Positions 1 through 13,226 of a DNA stretch of 64,000 bases are shown here, piece after piece. The stretch spans positions 2,790,001 to 2,854,000 of the forward strand of contig NZ_JAFBBZ010000001.1 of the NCBI RefSeq assembly GCF_016907435.1, written 5' to 3'. This stretch comes from Nocardioides salarius. GTDB taxonomy: Bacteria > Actinomycetota > Actinomycetes > Propionibacteriales > Nocardioidaceae. A model generated the notes under the pieces. That model worked only from the letters and a program-made list of their open reading frames with translations, was not told the origin of the DNA and did not search any database. Position 1 is the first letter of the stretch. Each line of letters begins with the position of its first letter. The translations under genes and the position numbers were made by a program.

Positions 1-569
1 ACGAGCCGGCCCCTGCGCCGACCGCGACGCCGACCGCGACGGCGAGCCGGCTGCCGCTGGTGCCCGGCTGGGCGCTCGTGGTGCTCGTGGTGCTGGCCGT
101 TCTCTCGGTGGGCGCGGCGGCGCTGGTGTGGGCCCAGCCCAACGAGCGCGTGGTGGCCTCGGCGAGCGGCGGCAACGAGATCGAGGAGTCGGCCGAGCAG
201 GCCCGCGCCGTGGCCGAGCGCGCCGTCGGGCCGGTGCTCTCCTACGACTACCGCTCCTTCGACGAGTCCACCGCCGCGGCGCGCTCCTACATGACTCCCG
301 CCTACCAGGAGGAGTACGACAAGCTGGTCGCCGCCCTCGAGCCGAACCTCGAGGAGGTCCAGCCGGTCGTGGAGGTCGACGTCGTCGACTCGGCGGTGGT
401 GCGCACCGGCGACGACCGCGTCGACGTGCTCGTCTTCGTCAACCGTCCGACCCTGCGCAAGGGCATGGACGAGCCGGAGGTCTACAAGGACCAGGTCACG
501 CTGCGAATGGTGCGTGAGGACGGCCGCTGGCTGGTCGGCGCCCTGTCCACCAACCAGCTGCAGGAGTGA
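1..569 (+). CDS. Mce-associated membrane protein, 5' partial
   Basis: The frame is open from base 3 to a TGA at 567-569, so the start lies before the window. A GTG at 60 exists, but the codons upstream encode a Pro/Ala/Thr-rich stretch (EPAPAPTATPTATASRLPL) typical of the cytosolic tail of these proteins. One membrane helix follows (about 20 residues from GWALVVLVV), then an extracytoplasmic domain of about 130 residues with a fold pattern like Mce-associated or NTF2-like proteins (SYMTPAYQEEYDKL; later LRMVREDGRWLVGAL). Such proteins accompany Mce lipid-import operons, and in other actinobacteria Mce genes lie close to rpoB, which fits the next gene. The family call rests on pattern recognition. 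No other mce gene is visible here. Confidence 0.75.
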   Translation, partial: EPAPAPTATPTATASRLPLVPGWALVVLVVLAVLSVGAAALVWAQPNERVVASASGGNEIEESAEQARAVAERAVGPVLSYDYRSFDESTAAARSYMTPAYQEEYDKLVAALEPNLEEVQPVVEVDVVDSAVVRTGDDRVDVLVFVNRPTLRKGMDEPEVYKDQVTLRMVREDGRWLVGALSTNQLQE

Positions 570-589
570 GCCGGCCCCGGCGAGGGTGC

Positions 590-618
590 TTGACCCCGCC
601 CGGCGCAAGGCTCATCAT
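590..618 (+). promoter_or_regulatory. Candidate distal rpoB promoter
   Basis: TTGACC at 590-595 and CATCAT at 613-618 are 17 nt apart. The -35 is near consensus and the -10 keeps only A2 and T6. It lies in the 213-bp gap before rpoB. No experimental support. Confidence 0.3.
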
Positions 619-653
619 CTTGGGGACATCCATCGTCTCGGTGCGTGCAGATC

Positions 654-682
654 TTGTCGCGCCTGTGATCTTCGGGTAACGT
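654..682 (+). promoter_or_regulatory. Candidate proximal rpoB promoter
   Basis: TTGTCG at 654-659 and TAACGT at 677-682 have a 17-nt spacer and match the actinobacterial TAnnnT -10 pattern. Transcription would begin near 689, leaving a leader of about 95 nt before the rpoB TTG. Confidence 0.45.
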
Positions 683-782
683 AGCGCTTTGCGCCTGCCC
701 TCAAATGCCCTCAAGCCTGCCCGGTGGCTGTGTGGTGGTGGACTGGCGCCATCGATGAGCAGACCCGTCGAAGGACTCACTC

Positions 783-3700
783 TTGGCCGCGCGCTCCGCA
801 TCCGCCGTTTCTCGTGCAACCCGCCGCATCTCGTTCGCGAAGATCGCAGAACCTCTCGAGGTTCCCCAGCTCCTCTCCCTCCAGACCGACAGCTTCGACT
901 GGCTGGTCGGCAACGACAAGTGGACCGCCGAGGTCGAGCGTCGCCGCGCCAACGGTGACGACGTCTCGGAGAAGTCCGGTCTGACCGAGATCTTCGAGGA
1001 GATCTCGCCGATCGAGGACTTCAGCGAGACCATGTCGCTCTCGTTCGAGAACCCGGTCTTCTACGACCCGAAGTACACCGTGGACGAGTGCAAGGAGAAG
1101 GACTTCACCTACTCCGCACCGCTCTACGTCTCCGCGGAGTTCACCAACAACGACACCGGTGAGATCAAGGGCCAGACGGTCTTCATGGGCGACTTCCCGC
1201 TCATGACCCCCAAGGGCACGTTCGTCATCAACGGCACCGAGCGTGTCGTGGTCTCCCAGCTGGTCCGCAGCCCGGGCGTCTACTTCGAGCGCTCGGCCGA
1301 CAAGACGTCCGACAAGGACATCTACACCGCCAAGCTCATCCCCAGCCGCGGCGCCTGGCTGGAGTTCGAGATCGACAAGCGCGACCTCGTCGGCGTGCGT
1401 CTGGACCGCAAGCGCAAGCAGAACGTCACGGTGCTGCTCAAGGCCCTCGGCTGGACCAACGAGCAGATCCGCGAGGAGTTCGGCCAGTACGAGTCGATGA
1501 TGCTCACGCTGGAGAAGGACCACACCGAGACGCAGAAGGACGCGCTGCTCGACATCTACCGCAAGCTGCGTCCGGGCGAGCCCCCCACCGAGGAGGCCGC
1601 CCAGACCCTGCTGAACAACTACTACTTCAACCCCAAGCGCTACGACCTGGCCAAGGTCGGTCGCTACAAGATCAACAAGAAGCTGGGCCTGACCGAGGCC
1701 TTCGACCAGCAGACGCTGACCGTCGACGACGTCGTCGCGGCGATCCGCTACATCGTCGCGCTGCACGACGGCCGCGAGGAGGTCGAGGCGCCCGCGGGCC
1801 CGCTCGACATCGCGGCCGACGACATCGACCACTTCGGCAACCGCCGCATGCGCACCGTGGGCGAGCTGATCCAGAACCAGCTGCGCACCGGCCTGGCCCG
1901 CATGGAGCGCGTGGTCCGCGAGCGGATGACGACCCAGGACGTCGAGGCCATCACGCCGCAGTCGCTGATCAACATCCGCCCGGTGGTCGCGGCGCTGAAG
2001 GAGTTCTTCGGCACCTCGCAGCTGAGCCAGTTCATGGACCAGACCAACCCGATCGCGGGCCTGACGCACAAGCGTCGCCTCTCCGCGCTGGGTCCCGGCG
2101 GTCTGTCCCGTGACCGCGCCGGCATGGAGGTCCGCGACGTGCACCCGTCGCACTACGGCCGCATGTGCCCCATCGAGACCCCTGAGGGCCCGAACATCGG
2201 CCTGATCGGCTCGCTGGCCTCCTACGGGCGGATCAACCCGTTCGGCTTCGTGGAGACGCCCTACCGCAAGGTCGTCGACGGCCAGGTCACCGACCAGATC
2301 GACTACCTGACCGCCGACGACGAGGACCGCTACGTCATCGCGCAGGCCAACGCCCAGCTCGACGACGACCTGCGCTTCGTCAACGAGCGCGTGCTGGTGC
2401 GCCAGCGCGACGGTGAGGTCTCCGAGATCCTGGCCGGCGAGATCGACTACATGGACGTCTCGCCGCGCCAGATGGTCTCGGTCGCCACCGCGCTGATCCC
2501 GTTCCTCGAGCACGACGACGCCAACCGTGCGCTGATGGGCGCGAACATGCAGCGCCAGGCCGTCCCGCTCATCAAGAGCGACAGCCCGCTGGTCGGCACC
2601 GGCATGGAGTACCGCGCCGCGGTCGACGCCGGTGACGTGGTCGTGGCCGAGAAGGCCGGTGTCGTCAAGGACGTCTCCGCCGACCTGGTCGAGACCATGA
2701 ACGACGACGGCAGCTACTCCAGCTACAAGCTGGCGAAGTTCCGCCGCTCCAACCAGGGCACCTGCATCAACCAGCGCCCGCTGGTGGCCGAGGGCGACCG
2801 CCTCGAGGTCGGCAGCCCGATCGCCGACGGTCCCTGCACCGACGAGGCCGAGATGGCGCTGGGCACCAACCTGCTCGTCGCCTTCATGCCCTGGCAGGGT
2901 CACAACTACGAGGACGCGATCATCCTCTCCCAGCGCCTGGTGCAGGAGGACGTCCTCACCTCGATCCACATCGAGGAGCACGAGGTCGACGCCCGCGACA
3001 CCAAGCTGGGCCCCGAGGAGATCACCCGGGACATCCCGAACATCTCCGAGGAGGGCCTGGCCGACCTCGACGAGCGCGGCATCATCCGCATCGGTGCCGA
3101 GGTCGTCACCGGCGACATCCTCGTCGGCAAGGTCACGCCCAAGGGCGAGACCGAGCTGACCCCCGAGGAGCGGCTGCTGCGCGCGATCTTCGGCGAGAAG
3201 GCGCGCGAGGTGCGCGACACCTCGATGAAGGTCCCGCACGGCGAGTCGGGCACCGTGATCGGCGTGCGCGTCTTCGACCGCGAGGACGGCGACGAGCTGC
3301 CCCCGGGCGTCAACCAGCTGGTCCGCGTCTACGTGGCCCAGAAGCGCAAGATCTCGGTGGGCGACAAGCTCGCCGGTCGCCACGGCAACAAGGGCGTCAT
3401 CGCCAAGATCCTGCCGATCGAGGACATGCCGTTCATGGAGGACGGCACCCCGGTCGACGTCGTGCTCAACCCGCTGGGCGTGCCGCGACGGATGAACATC
3501 GGCCAGATCCTCGAGCTGCACCTGGGCTGGCTGGCCAAGCAGGGCTGGAACCTCGACCTCGCCGACGACACCTCGGACGCCGACTGGAAGCAGCGGCTGA
3601 TGAAGATCCACGTCGACAAGGCGGAGCCGGACACCAAGGTGGCCACCCCCGTCTTCGACGGTGCGCGCGAGGACGAGATCACCGGGCTGCTCGGCTCGAC

Positions 3701-4256
3701 GATCCCCAACCGTGACGGCGTGCGGATGATCGACGCGACCGGCAAGGCCGACCTGTTCGACGGCCGCTCCGGCGAGCCGTTCCCGGACCCGGTCTCGGTG
3801 GGCTACATGTACATCCTCAAGCTGCACCACCTCGTGGACGACAAGATCCACGCGCGCAGCACCGGCCCCTACTCGATGATCACCCAGCAGCCGCTCGGCG
3901 GCAAGGCCCAGTTCGGTGGCCAGCGCTTCGGTGAGATGGAGGTCTGGGCGATGGAGGCGTACGGCGCCGCCTACGCCCTGCAGGAGCTGCTGACGATCAA
4001 GTCCGACGACGTGCCCGGTCGCGTCAAGGTCTACGAGGCGATCGTCAAGGGCGAGAACATCCCCGACTCGGGCATCCCGGAGTCGTTCAAGGTGCTCGTC
4101 AAGGAGATGCAGTCGCTGTGCCTGAACGTGGAGGTCCTCTCCCAGGACGGCACCAGCATCGAGCTGCGCGACGCGGAGGAGGACGTCTTCCGCGCCGCTG
4201 AGGAGCTCGGCATCGACCTGTCGCGTCGCGAGCCGAGCTCGGTCGAAGAGGTGTGA
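783..4256 (+). CDS. rpoB: DNA-directed RNA polymerase subunit beta
   Basis: RpoB forms the upper jaw of the RNA polymerase active cleft and holds the rifampicin pocket. The 1157-residue product matches actinobacterial RpoB throughout, from the N-terminal RISFAKI and [16 protein letters not shown] block to the C-terminal region joining the beta' subunit. The rifampicin region begins at about residue 407. The residues equivalent to E. coli D516, H526 and S531 are D419, H429 and S434, all wild type, so no target-site rifampicin resistance is predicted. The start is TTG at 783: GAAGGA (770-775) lies 7 nt upstream and the protein begins AARSASAV as in relatives. It is followed by rpoC after a 121-bp gap that contains hairpins. 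Confidence 0.98.
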   Translation: MAARSASAVSRATRRISFAKIAEPLEVPQLLSLQTDSFDWLVGNDKWTAEVERRRANGDDVSEKSGLTEIFEEISPIEDFSETMSLSFENPVFYDPKYTVDECKEKDFTYSAPLYVSAEFTNNDTGEIKGQTVFMGDFPLMTPKGTFVINGTERVVVSQLVRSPGVYFERSADKTSDKDIYTAKLIPSRGAWLEFEIDKRDLVGVRLDRKRKQNVTVLLKALGWTNEQIREEFGQYESMMLTLEKDHTETQKDALLDIYRKLRPGEPPTEEAAQTLLNNYYFNPKRYDLAKVGRYKINKKLGLTEAFDQQTLTVDDVVAAIRYIVALHDGREEVEAPAGPLDIAADDIDHFGNRRMRTVGELIQNQLRTGLARMERVVRERMTTQDVEAITPQSLINIRPVVAALKEFFGTSQLSQFMDQTNPIAGLTHKRRLSALGPGGLSRDRAGMEVRDVHPSHYGRMCPIETPEGPNIGLIGSLASYGRINPFGFVETPYRKVVDGQVTDQIDYLTADDEDRYVIAQANAQLDDDLRFVNERVLVRQRDGEVSEILAGEIDYMDVSPRQMVSVATALIPFLEHDDANRALMGANMQRQAVPLIKSDSPLVGTGMEYRAAVDAGDVVVAEKAGVVKDVSADLVETMNDDGSYSSYKLAKFRRSNQGTCINQRPLVAEGDRLEVGSPIADGPCTDEAEMALGTNLLVAFMPWQGHNYEDAIILSQRLVQEDVLTSIHIEEHEVDARDTKLGPEEITRDIPNISEEGLADLDERGIIRIGAEVVTGDILVGKVTPKGETELTPEERLLRAIFGEKAREVRDTSMKVPHGESGTVIGVRVFDREDGDELPPGVNQLVRVYVAQKRKISVGDKLAGRHGNKGVIAKILPIEDMPFMEDGTPVDVVLNPLGVPRRMNIGQILELHLGWLAKQGWNLDLADDTSDADWKQRLMKIHVDKAEPDTKVATPVFDGAREDEITGLLGSTIPNRDGVRMIDATGKADLFDGRSGEPFPDPVSVGYMYILKLHHLVDDKIHARSTGPYSMITQQPLGGKAQFGGQRFGEMEVWAMEAYGAAYALQELLTIKSDDVPGRVKVYEAIVKGENIPDSGIPESFKVLVKEMQSLCLNVEVLSQDGTSIELRDAEEDVFRAAEELGIDLSRREPSSVEEV

Positions 4257-4257
4257 G

Positions 4258-4320
4258 CCGGGGAACGCGCGGAGCGCCTGTTCCCCGGAACGGCTAGACA
4301 GCACGGCGCTCCGCCGTTCC
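4258..4320 (+). promoter_or_regulatory. Tandem hairpins in the rpoB-rpoC spacer
   Basis: CCGGGGAAC (4258-4266) pairs with GTTCCCCGG (4280-4288), with further GCGC pairing inside the loop. GGAACGGC (4287-4294) pairs with GCCGTTCC (4313-4320). The two stems share bases 4287-4288, so they stack or compete. A run of six T follows at 4345-4350, too far away for a standard terminator. Processing, pausing or partial attenuation of rpoC are possible roles. Confidence 0.5.
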
Positions 4321-4377
4321 CAGCTCGTCCTCCCCCCGTCTGACTTTTTTCAAGAACAATGAAGGGTTGCAGCCAAG

Positions 4378-8262
<3,885 letters not shown>

Positions 8263-8292
8263 CCGCTCGTCCAGCACGACGCAGCACGTAGC

Positions 8293-8326
8293 CAGGGCCC
8301 CTCCCCCGTCCGGGGGAGGGGCCCTG
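8293..8326 (+). terminator. Hairpin terminator after rpoC
   Basis: A perfect 15-bp GC-rich stem (8293-8307 with 8312-8326) encloses a 4-nt GTCC loop 30 nt past the rpoC stop. There is no U tract, as is common in actinobacteria. Its downstream edge is 48 nt before the next small gene. Confidence 0.8.
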
Positions 8327-8373
8327 TGCCGTCCCGTGGTGGCGTGGAGGCCACCTACCGGGAGGGACACGCC

Positions 8374-8583
8374 ATGGACGAGGACGAGCAGCCCAGCGAG
8401 GCCGAGGTCGAGCAGCTCGAGCGCGAGCGCGCCGAGCGCCTGGCCGAGGAGAACCGGCCCGAGGGGGCCGAGGTCGACAACACCGGACGCGACTTCGACC
8501 CCGAGAAGGGCATGTTCACCGACCGGGAGGACCACGCGTCGACCGGGCGCACCTACCCGCCCCTGGAGGAGCAGGACTCCTAG
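8374..8583 (+). CDS. Small acidic hypothetical protein
   Basis: This encodes 69 residues rich in Glu, Asp and Arg, without Cys, Trp or any membrane segment. The first half (SEAEVEQLERERAERLAEEN) should form a charged helix and the second half is probably disordered. ATG at 8374 is chosen because GGGAGGGAC lies just upstream (8360-8368). An in-frame extension upstream runs back into the terminator. I do not recognise a family. It sits alone between the rpoC terminator and the next promoter. Confidence 0.6.
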   Translation: MDEDEQPSEAEVEQLERERAERLAEENRPEGAEVDNTGRDFDPEKGMFTDREDHASTGRTYPPLEEQDS

Positions 8584-8596
8584 CACGCGGCCGGAC

Positions 8597-8625
8597 TTGG
8601 GGGGTGCGGGCCCACCTGGGAGAAT
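8597..8625 (+). promoter_or_regulatory. Promoter of the FAD reductase gene
   Basis: TTGGGG (8597-8602), a 17-nt spacer and GAGAAT (8620-8625) end 6 nt before the GTG at 8632. There is no Shine-Dalgarno sequence, so a leaderless transcript is likely. Confidence 0.45.
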
Positions 8626-8631
8626 CAGGGC

Positions 8632-9900
8632 GTGAGCCTCCCGACCCAGACCGACGTCCTCGTCGTCGGAGCCGGACCGGCCGGGTCGGCGGCCGCCGCC
8701 TGGGCCGCGCGCGCCGGCCTCGACGTGCTGCTGCTCGACGCGGCGCTCTTCCCGCGCGACAAGACCTGCGGTGACGGGCTGACCCCGCGCGCGGTGCACG
8801 AGCTGTCGCTGCTGGGGCTCGAGGACTGGCTGCGCACGCACACCGTCAACCAGGGTCTGCGGGCCCACGGCTTCGGCCAGACGCTGCTGCTGCCCTGGCC
8901 CGGCGGCACCCTGCCCTCGTGGGGCAGCGCCGTGCCGCGCACCGAGCTCGACGACCACCTGCGCACCACCGCGATCAAGGCGGGCGCCCAGGCGCTCGAC
9001 GGCGTGCGGGCCGTCGACGTCGTGCGCGAGGGCGACCGGGTGCGCGCCGTCGTGGTGGAGCGCCGCGGCCCCGGTGGACGTGACGACGTGGAGCGCTTCG
9101 AGATCGGCTGCCGCCGCCTGGTGGTGGCCGACGGGGTGCGCTCGCCGCTGGGCAAGGAGCTGGGCCGGGAGTGGCACCGCGACACGGTGTACGGCGTCGC
9201 CGGGCGCTCCTACGTCGCCTCCACCCAGTCCGACGACCCCTGGATCAGCTCCCACCTCGAGCTGCGCGGCGAGGACGGGGCGATCCTCTCCGGCTACGGC
9301 TGGATCTTCCCGCTCGGTGACGGCGAGGTGAACCTGGGCGTGGGCACCCTGGCCACCGCGAAGCGACCCGCCAGCATCGCGGTCAAGCCGCTGATGCAGT
9401 TCTACGCCGACGAGCGACGCGAGGCCTTCGGGCTCTCGGGCGAGCTGCGCGCCCCGACCTCCGCCCTGCTGCCGATGGGCGGCGCGGTCTCGGGCGTGGC
9501 CGGGCCCAACTGGGCGTTGATCGGCGACGCCGCCGGCTGCGTGAACCCGCTCAACGGCGAGGGCATCGACTACGGCCTCGAGACCGGCCGGATGGTCGCG
9601 GAGCTGATGGCCGACCTCGCTCCCGACCGCGACCGGCTGGGCACCGAGTGGCCGGCGCTGCTCTCGGCGCACTACGGCGAGGCGTTCTCGGTGGCCCGCC
9701 GGCTCGCGGGCCTGGTCACCGTGCCGCGGCTGCTGCCCGCGCTCGGCCCCGCAGGCATGCGCTCGGACTGGCTGATGACGTTGGCGCTGCGCTGGATGGG
9801 CAACCTGGTCACCGACGAGGACCGCGACCGGGCCGCGCGCGTGTGGCGCTGGGCCGGACGACGCTCGTTGGCCCTCGACGCCCGTCCTCCGTTCTCCTGA
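8632..9900 (+). CDS. Geranylgeranyl reductase family FAD-dependent oxidoreductase
   Basis: The 422-residue flavoprotein has an N-terminal dinucleotide-binding motif (VVGAGPAGSAAA), the family signature CGDGLTPRAV at about residue 44, and the FAD-ribityl motif GDAAGCVNPLNGEGIDYGLE near residue 300. Family members reduce isoprenoid chains, for example menaquinone side chains (MenJ) or geranylgeranyl groups. A menaquinone or other polyprenyl substrate is likely, but the sequence alone does not decide. GTG at 8632 is taken as the start because the -10-like GAGAAT ends 6 nt before it. The 3' end overlaps the acyltransferase gene by about 58 nt, suggesting co-expression. Confidence 0.85.
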   Translation: MSLPTQTDVLVVGAGPAGSAAAAWAARAGLDVLLLDAALFPRDKTCGDGLTPRAVHELSLLGLEDWLRTHTVNQGLRAHGFGQTLLLPWPGGTLPSWGSAVPRTELDDHLRTTAIKAGAQALDGVRAVDVVREGDRVRAVVVERRGPGGRDDVERFEIGCRRLVVADGVRSPLGKELGREWHRDTVYGVAGRSYVASTQSDDPWISSHLELRGEDGAILSGYGWIFPLGDGEVNLGVGTLATAKRPASIAVKPLMQFYADERREAFGLSGELRAPTSALLPMGGAVSGVAGPNWALIGDAAGCVNPLNGEGIDYGLETGRMVAELMADLAPDRDRLGTEWPALLSAHYGEAFSVARRLAGLVTVPRLLPALGPAGMRSDWLMTLALRWMGNLVTDEDRDRAARVWRWAGRRSLALDARPPFS

Positions 9901-10685
9901 GCGGCGAGCGCACCTACGGCGCGACCGTCGGCCTGGGCCGGCTGGCGCTGCGCGCCCTGCAGGTGACCAGCCGGTGGTCGGGGGAGGAGCACCTGCCCGA
10001 GCGCGGACCGGCGCTGCTGGCCAGCAACCACGTCGCCTACCCCGACTTCCTCTTCGTCGGCCAGGCCGGCCTGGCGCGGGGCCGGCGTCTGCGCTTCCTG
10101 GCCCGCCACGACGTCTGGGACCCGCCCGTCGTGGGACGCGCGATGACCGCGATGCGCCACGTCCCCGTCGACCGCCGCGCGCCCGCGGGCGCCTACCTGG
10201 CCGCCCGGTCCCTGCTGCGGGAGGGCGAAGCCGTGTGCGCCTTCCCCGAGGCCGGCGTCTCGCACTCCTACACGGTGCGGGCGCTGATGCCCGGCGTGGC
10301 GGCGCTGGCCCGCGAGCTCGCCCTCCCGGTGGTGCCGGTGGCGGTGTGGGGCACCCAGCGGCTCTGGCCGCTGCGCCGCGAGGCCCACGAGCCGGCTCCG
10401 CGCCCGGCCCTGGCCCGGGGCCGCACGGTCGACGTCCGCTTCGGGCCCGCGCTGCACGTGGCGCCCGACGCCGACCTGTCGACGAGCACCGCCGCGCTCG
10501 GCGCGCGCCTGACGGGGCTGCTCGAGGAGCTGCAGCGCCTGCCCGAGCACCGGCCCCGACCGGGCGAGCAGGCCCGCTGGCACCCGCACCACCTGGGTGG
10601 GACGGCGCCGACGCGGGCGCAGGCGCACCGGCTCGACGAGGTGCCGCGCACCGCCGTGCGCCCGACCTGGGGACCGCTGGGCTAG
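9843..10685 (+). CDS. 1-acyl-glycerol-3-phosphate acyltransferase family protein
   Basis: This is a PlsC-type acyltransferase that transfers acyl chains to lysophospholipid-like acceptors at the membrane. The catalytic HX4D motif is NHVAYPD, and the substrate-binding block reads CAFPEAGVSHSY where many relatives have FPEGTRS. About 280 residues follow from GTG at 9843. An alternative GTG at 9963 would remove the first 40 residues, and neither start has a clear ribosome-binding site. The coding start overlaps the end of the reductase gene, so the pair is probably one operon. The C-terminal 60 residues are Arg/Pro/His-rich and probably disordered. The stop is 22 bp from the convergent secreted-protein gene. 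Confidence 0.8.
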   Translation: MALGRTTLVGPRRPSSVLLSGERTYGATVGLGRLALRALQVTSRWSGEEHLPERGPALLASNHVAYPDFLFVGQAGLARGRRLRFLARHDVWDPPVVGRAMTAMRHVPVDRRAPAGAYLAARSLLREGEAVCAFPEAGVSHSYTVRALMPGVAALARELALPVVPVAVWGTQRLWPLRREAHEPAPRPALARGRTVDVRFGPALHVAPDADLSTSTAALGARLTGLLEELQRLPEHRPRPGEQARWHPHHLGGTAPTRAQAHRLDEVPRTAVRPTWGPLG

Positions 10686-10707
10686 GCAGCACGGCCGGCC
10701 GTCCGGG

Positions 10708-11787
10708 TCAGAACTCGGCCGCGGCCACCTCGCAGAGGTTGAGGTGCGGGTGCTCGGCGTCGTTGACGACGTAGTACGAGGACAGGATGAAGCGGCGGGT
10801 GTGCCCGTGGGCGGTCCACCACAGGCGCAGCATCCCGTTCTCGGGCAGGCTCACCGGAGGCACGGCGCCCAGCACCGGGTCGTGGTCGAGCGTGTCGGTC
10901 TCGACGTGGTCGTCGACCGCGCCCTCGCCCTCGATCCGCTCGTAGTAGAGGACCGCGGAGGGGTCGTCGGTGCGCAGCAGCACCTCCTGGCGACCACCGT
11001 CGCCCCCGTCGGGGGTGCAGCTGAGCTCGAGGTCGCCGAGCCCGTCGAGCGCGGTGACCTGGGTGGCGGGTGCGGCCAGCCCGTCGGCGTCGCCGTGCCA
11101 GTCGACGCCGATCGAGGTGCCGGTCACCGTCTGCAGGGTGGCCGCGATCCGGCAGGAGCGGTACTGGCGCGGGTGGTGGAAGCCGTTCCACCACCAGGTG
11201 ATCTCGAGGGAGGTCGAGGGCACGCGCGCGGCGGAGGCCGCCGGCTGGTGGCGGCCGGGGCGCTGGCTGACGACCCCGTGCATGTAGCCGTTGGACCAGT
11301 TCTCGACCGGGGTGTGCTGGTTGAGCCCCTCGTGCGCGCTGCGCCCGGTGCCGCCCCGGCCGTCGTCGTCGGCCGAGGCCCAGCGGTAGACCCGCACGTT
11401 CTTGACCGCCACGGCCGGCCCGGCCTTGTCCTCGTGCTTGGCCAGCCACATCTGGGTCTCCGCCGACCGGTCGTAGGGGGTCAGCCTGACGATGGTGTTG
11501 CGCGGCTTGCAGACGAGCTTGAGGACGCCGACACCCGGGACCGGGGTGGAGCGGACCCGCCGACCCCCGTTGCGGCCGTCCCAGTCGAGCACGACCTTGC
11601 GGCGGGTGGCGTCCTCGACCCGACGGCTCGCCACCCGCTCGCCGGGAGTGGCCGAGGCGCCGCCCACCGCCGGCCGCTCGCCGGCGGCGAGCGCCGGTGG
11701 AGCGAGGGAGGCGGCCGGCAGCGCTGTCAGCGCGACCAGCAGCAGCGCCGTGGCCCTCGTGCGGACCCGCGGCGTGCGGTCGTTCAC
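10708..11787 (-). CDS. Secreted hypothetical protein, last gene of the glycan operon
   Basis: The product has 359 residues with a classical signal peptide: a positive start, a hydrophobic core ALLLVALTALPAASLA, and likely cleavage after an ALA near residue 34. The mature part is rich in Trp, Tyr and His with scattered Cys (VCKPRNT, YRSCRI, ELSCTPDG, NLCEV), fitting an extracytoplasmic beta-rich protein with disulfides. I do not recognise the family. The start is GTG at 11787, whose GTGA overlaps the stop of the upstream lipoprotein gene by 4 nt, so it is translationally coupled and ends the seven-gene run. A role outside the membrane in glycan handling is inferred from context only. Confidence 0.75.
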   Translation of the reverse strand: MNDRTPRVRTRATALLLVALTALPAASLAPPALAAGERPAVGGASATPGERVASRRVEDATRRKVVLDWDGRNGGRRVRSTPVPGVGVLKLVCKPRNTIVRLTPYDRSAETQMWLAKHEDKAGPAVAVKNVRVYRWASADDDGRGGTGRSAHEGLNQHTPVENWSNGYMHGVVSQRPGRHQPAASAARVPSTSLEITWWWNGFHHPRQYRSCRIAATLQTVTGTSIGVDWHGDADGLAAPATQVTALDGLGDLELSCTPDGGDGGRQEVLLRTDDPSAVLYYERIEGEGAVDDHVETDTLDHDPVLGAVPPVSLPENGMLRLWWTAHGHTRRFILSSYYVVNDAEHPHLNLCEVAAAEF

Positions 11788-13226
11788 CGGGCCGGCTCCG
11801 CGGGTCGGGTCGGCGCTGCCGGCTCCTCGGTCGCGGGGGTCTCGTCGGCGGTCACCAGGTCGGGAGCCTCGCGTCCGCTGACCCAGTCCTTCTGGCGCTC
11901 GATCTCGGCCTGGGACAGGGCGACCAGCTGGGCGTCGACGGCGGCCTCGCTCGCCCGGTCGAGGTAGTGCAGCAGGAAGTCGGCCACCTCCGAGCGCTCC
12001 ATCGACCGGGTCGTCGTGGTCAGCAGCAGGCGTCGGGACAGCGGGTACTCGCCACTGGTGATGGTGCGCTGCGAGGGGAAGATGCAGTTGCGCTCCCCGT
12101 CAGGGTCGGTGACCTCGAACGGGCGCAGCTGGTCCTCGAAGAGCTCGTAGTAGCTGAAGAGGAAGTAGCCCACGTGGCCCCGGGTGCGCTGCACCCGCGC
12201 CCGGGCGTCGGCCGCCGCGTCGTAGCGCGTCACCACGGCGTCCTTCTCGCGCGTCAGCACGGACAGCTCGGCCTGGGCACGGGCCAGCGCCTGCTCGGCG
12301 CGCACCACGCGCTCGCGGTCGGCGGCCTGCTGGTCGGCGGGGCGCTGGTCGCGCACCCCCTTCTCGACCTCGGCGACAGCGACCTCGACCTCGGCCCGGG
12401 CGTCGTCGACGACCTGCCGCTGCTCCTCGACGCGGCTCTTGGCCAGGTCGCGCTCCCGGGCCCGGTCGCGCAGCTTCAGCGCCAGGTCCTCGTCACGCTC
12501 CCGGCCGACGACGAAGAGCCGGGAGCCCTGGTCGGTGTCGAAGGTGCGGTAGTCGGAGCGCAGGTTGATCAACGACGGGTCCGGGGCGTCGAGCACCGTG
12601 CGCCCGAAGAACTGGAACGCGTTGTTCTCGCGGTTGGGCCCGGCGACCGCCAGCGGGACGTCGTCGTAGCCGCCGCCGAGCTGGGCCCACGAGGTCACGG
12701 GGGAGCCGGCCCGGTAGACCTCGCGGACCTGCTGGGTGCTCAGGCAGTCGCCGCCGACGTCGGTCTCGTTCTTGATGGCCACCACGACGGCGTCGGAGGC
12801 GACCTGGAGCTGCACGACGTCGAGCCCGACCGAGCGGCAGGCCTCGAGCTCGGCCGGCGCGATGGCCCGGGTGGAGTCGACGACGTCGATCTCGCCGGCA
12901 CACAGCGACGCGAAGGCCGCGTCCTCGCCCCGGCTGGCCACCTGCACCTGCGTCGAGGTGCCGCTGCGGGAGAAGGCCGCGACCTCCTCGCTGGTCAGGG
13001 CGCCGTTGATGCCGTCGATCTCGACGACGCCGGCGCTCGGCGACGGCAGGGCCCGGTTGGCCTGGCGCACCCGCTGCGCCTCGGCCTGCCCGTCGCGGTA
13101 GTCGCGCGCCTGGGCGTCGGCCACCAGGTCGGTGGCGTCCTGGCCCGGCTCCTGCGAGCACCCCGCGGCCAGGACGCTCAGCGCCAGCAGCGGGACCACG
13201 GCCCGGGCACGGTGGCGGACGGTCAT
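11784..13226 (-). CDS. PstS-like substrate-binding lipoprotein with coiled-coil insertion
   Basis: The 480-residue product has a lipobox LAAGC with the lipidated Cys at position 23. Residues of about 65-240 and 350-450 match the two halves of a phosphate-binding-protein fold. Examples are the CLSTQQVREVYRAG helix, the GPNRENNAFQFFGRTVL block, and GYFLFSYYE...IFPSQRTITSGEYPLSRRL, close to the PstS pattern. Between the halves, residues 242-345 form a long charged coiled coil that ordinary PstS proteins lack. No ABC permease or ATPase lies nearby, so an anchoring or scaffolding role is as likely as import. The stop overlaps the downstream GTG, and the ATG overlaps the upstream stop (ATGA). Confidence 0.75.
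   Translation of the reverse strand: MTVRHRARAVVPLLALSVLAAGCSQEPGQDATDLVADAQARDYRDGQAEAQRVRQANRALPSPSAGVVEIDGINGALTSEEVAAFSRSGTSTQVQVASRGEDAAFASLCAGEIDVVDSTRAIAPAELEACRSVGLDVVQLQVASDAVVVAIKNETDVGGDCLSTQQVREVYRAGSPVTSWAQLGGGYDDVPLAVAGPNRENNAFQFFGRTVLDAPDPSLINLRSDYRTFDTDQGSRLFVVGRERDEDLALKLRDRARERDLAKSRVEEQRQVVDDARAEVEVAVAEVEKGVRDQRPADQQAADRERVVRAEQALARAQAELSVLTREKDAVVTRYDAAADARARVQRTRGHVGYFLFSYYELFEDQLRPFEVTDPDGERNCIFPSQRTITSGEYPLSRRLLLTTTTRSMERSEVADFLLHYLDRASEAAVDAQLVALSQAEIERQKDWVSGREAPDLVTADETPATEEPAAPTRPAEPAR

Noticed and set aside
1999..2112. Rifampicin-resistance mutation in rpoB
   Set aside because: The residues equivalent to D516, H526 and S531 are all wild type.
777..4304. A 1175-codon open frame antisense to rpoB
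   Set aside because: It is a Val/Asp/His/Leu-rich mirror of the rpoB codons, produced by GC-rich third positions. It has no recognisable domain.
4287..4350. A rho-independent terminator between rpoB and rpoC
   Set aside because: The T6 run lies 25 nt past the second stem, too far for a standard terminator, and rpoC must be co-transcribed.
11784..13226. Ordinary phosphate ABC transporter operon
   Set aside because: No pstC, pstA or pstB is near, and the binding protein is interrupted by a coiled coil within a glycan gene set.
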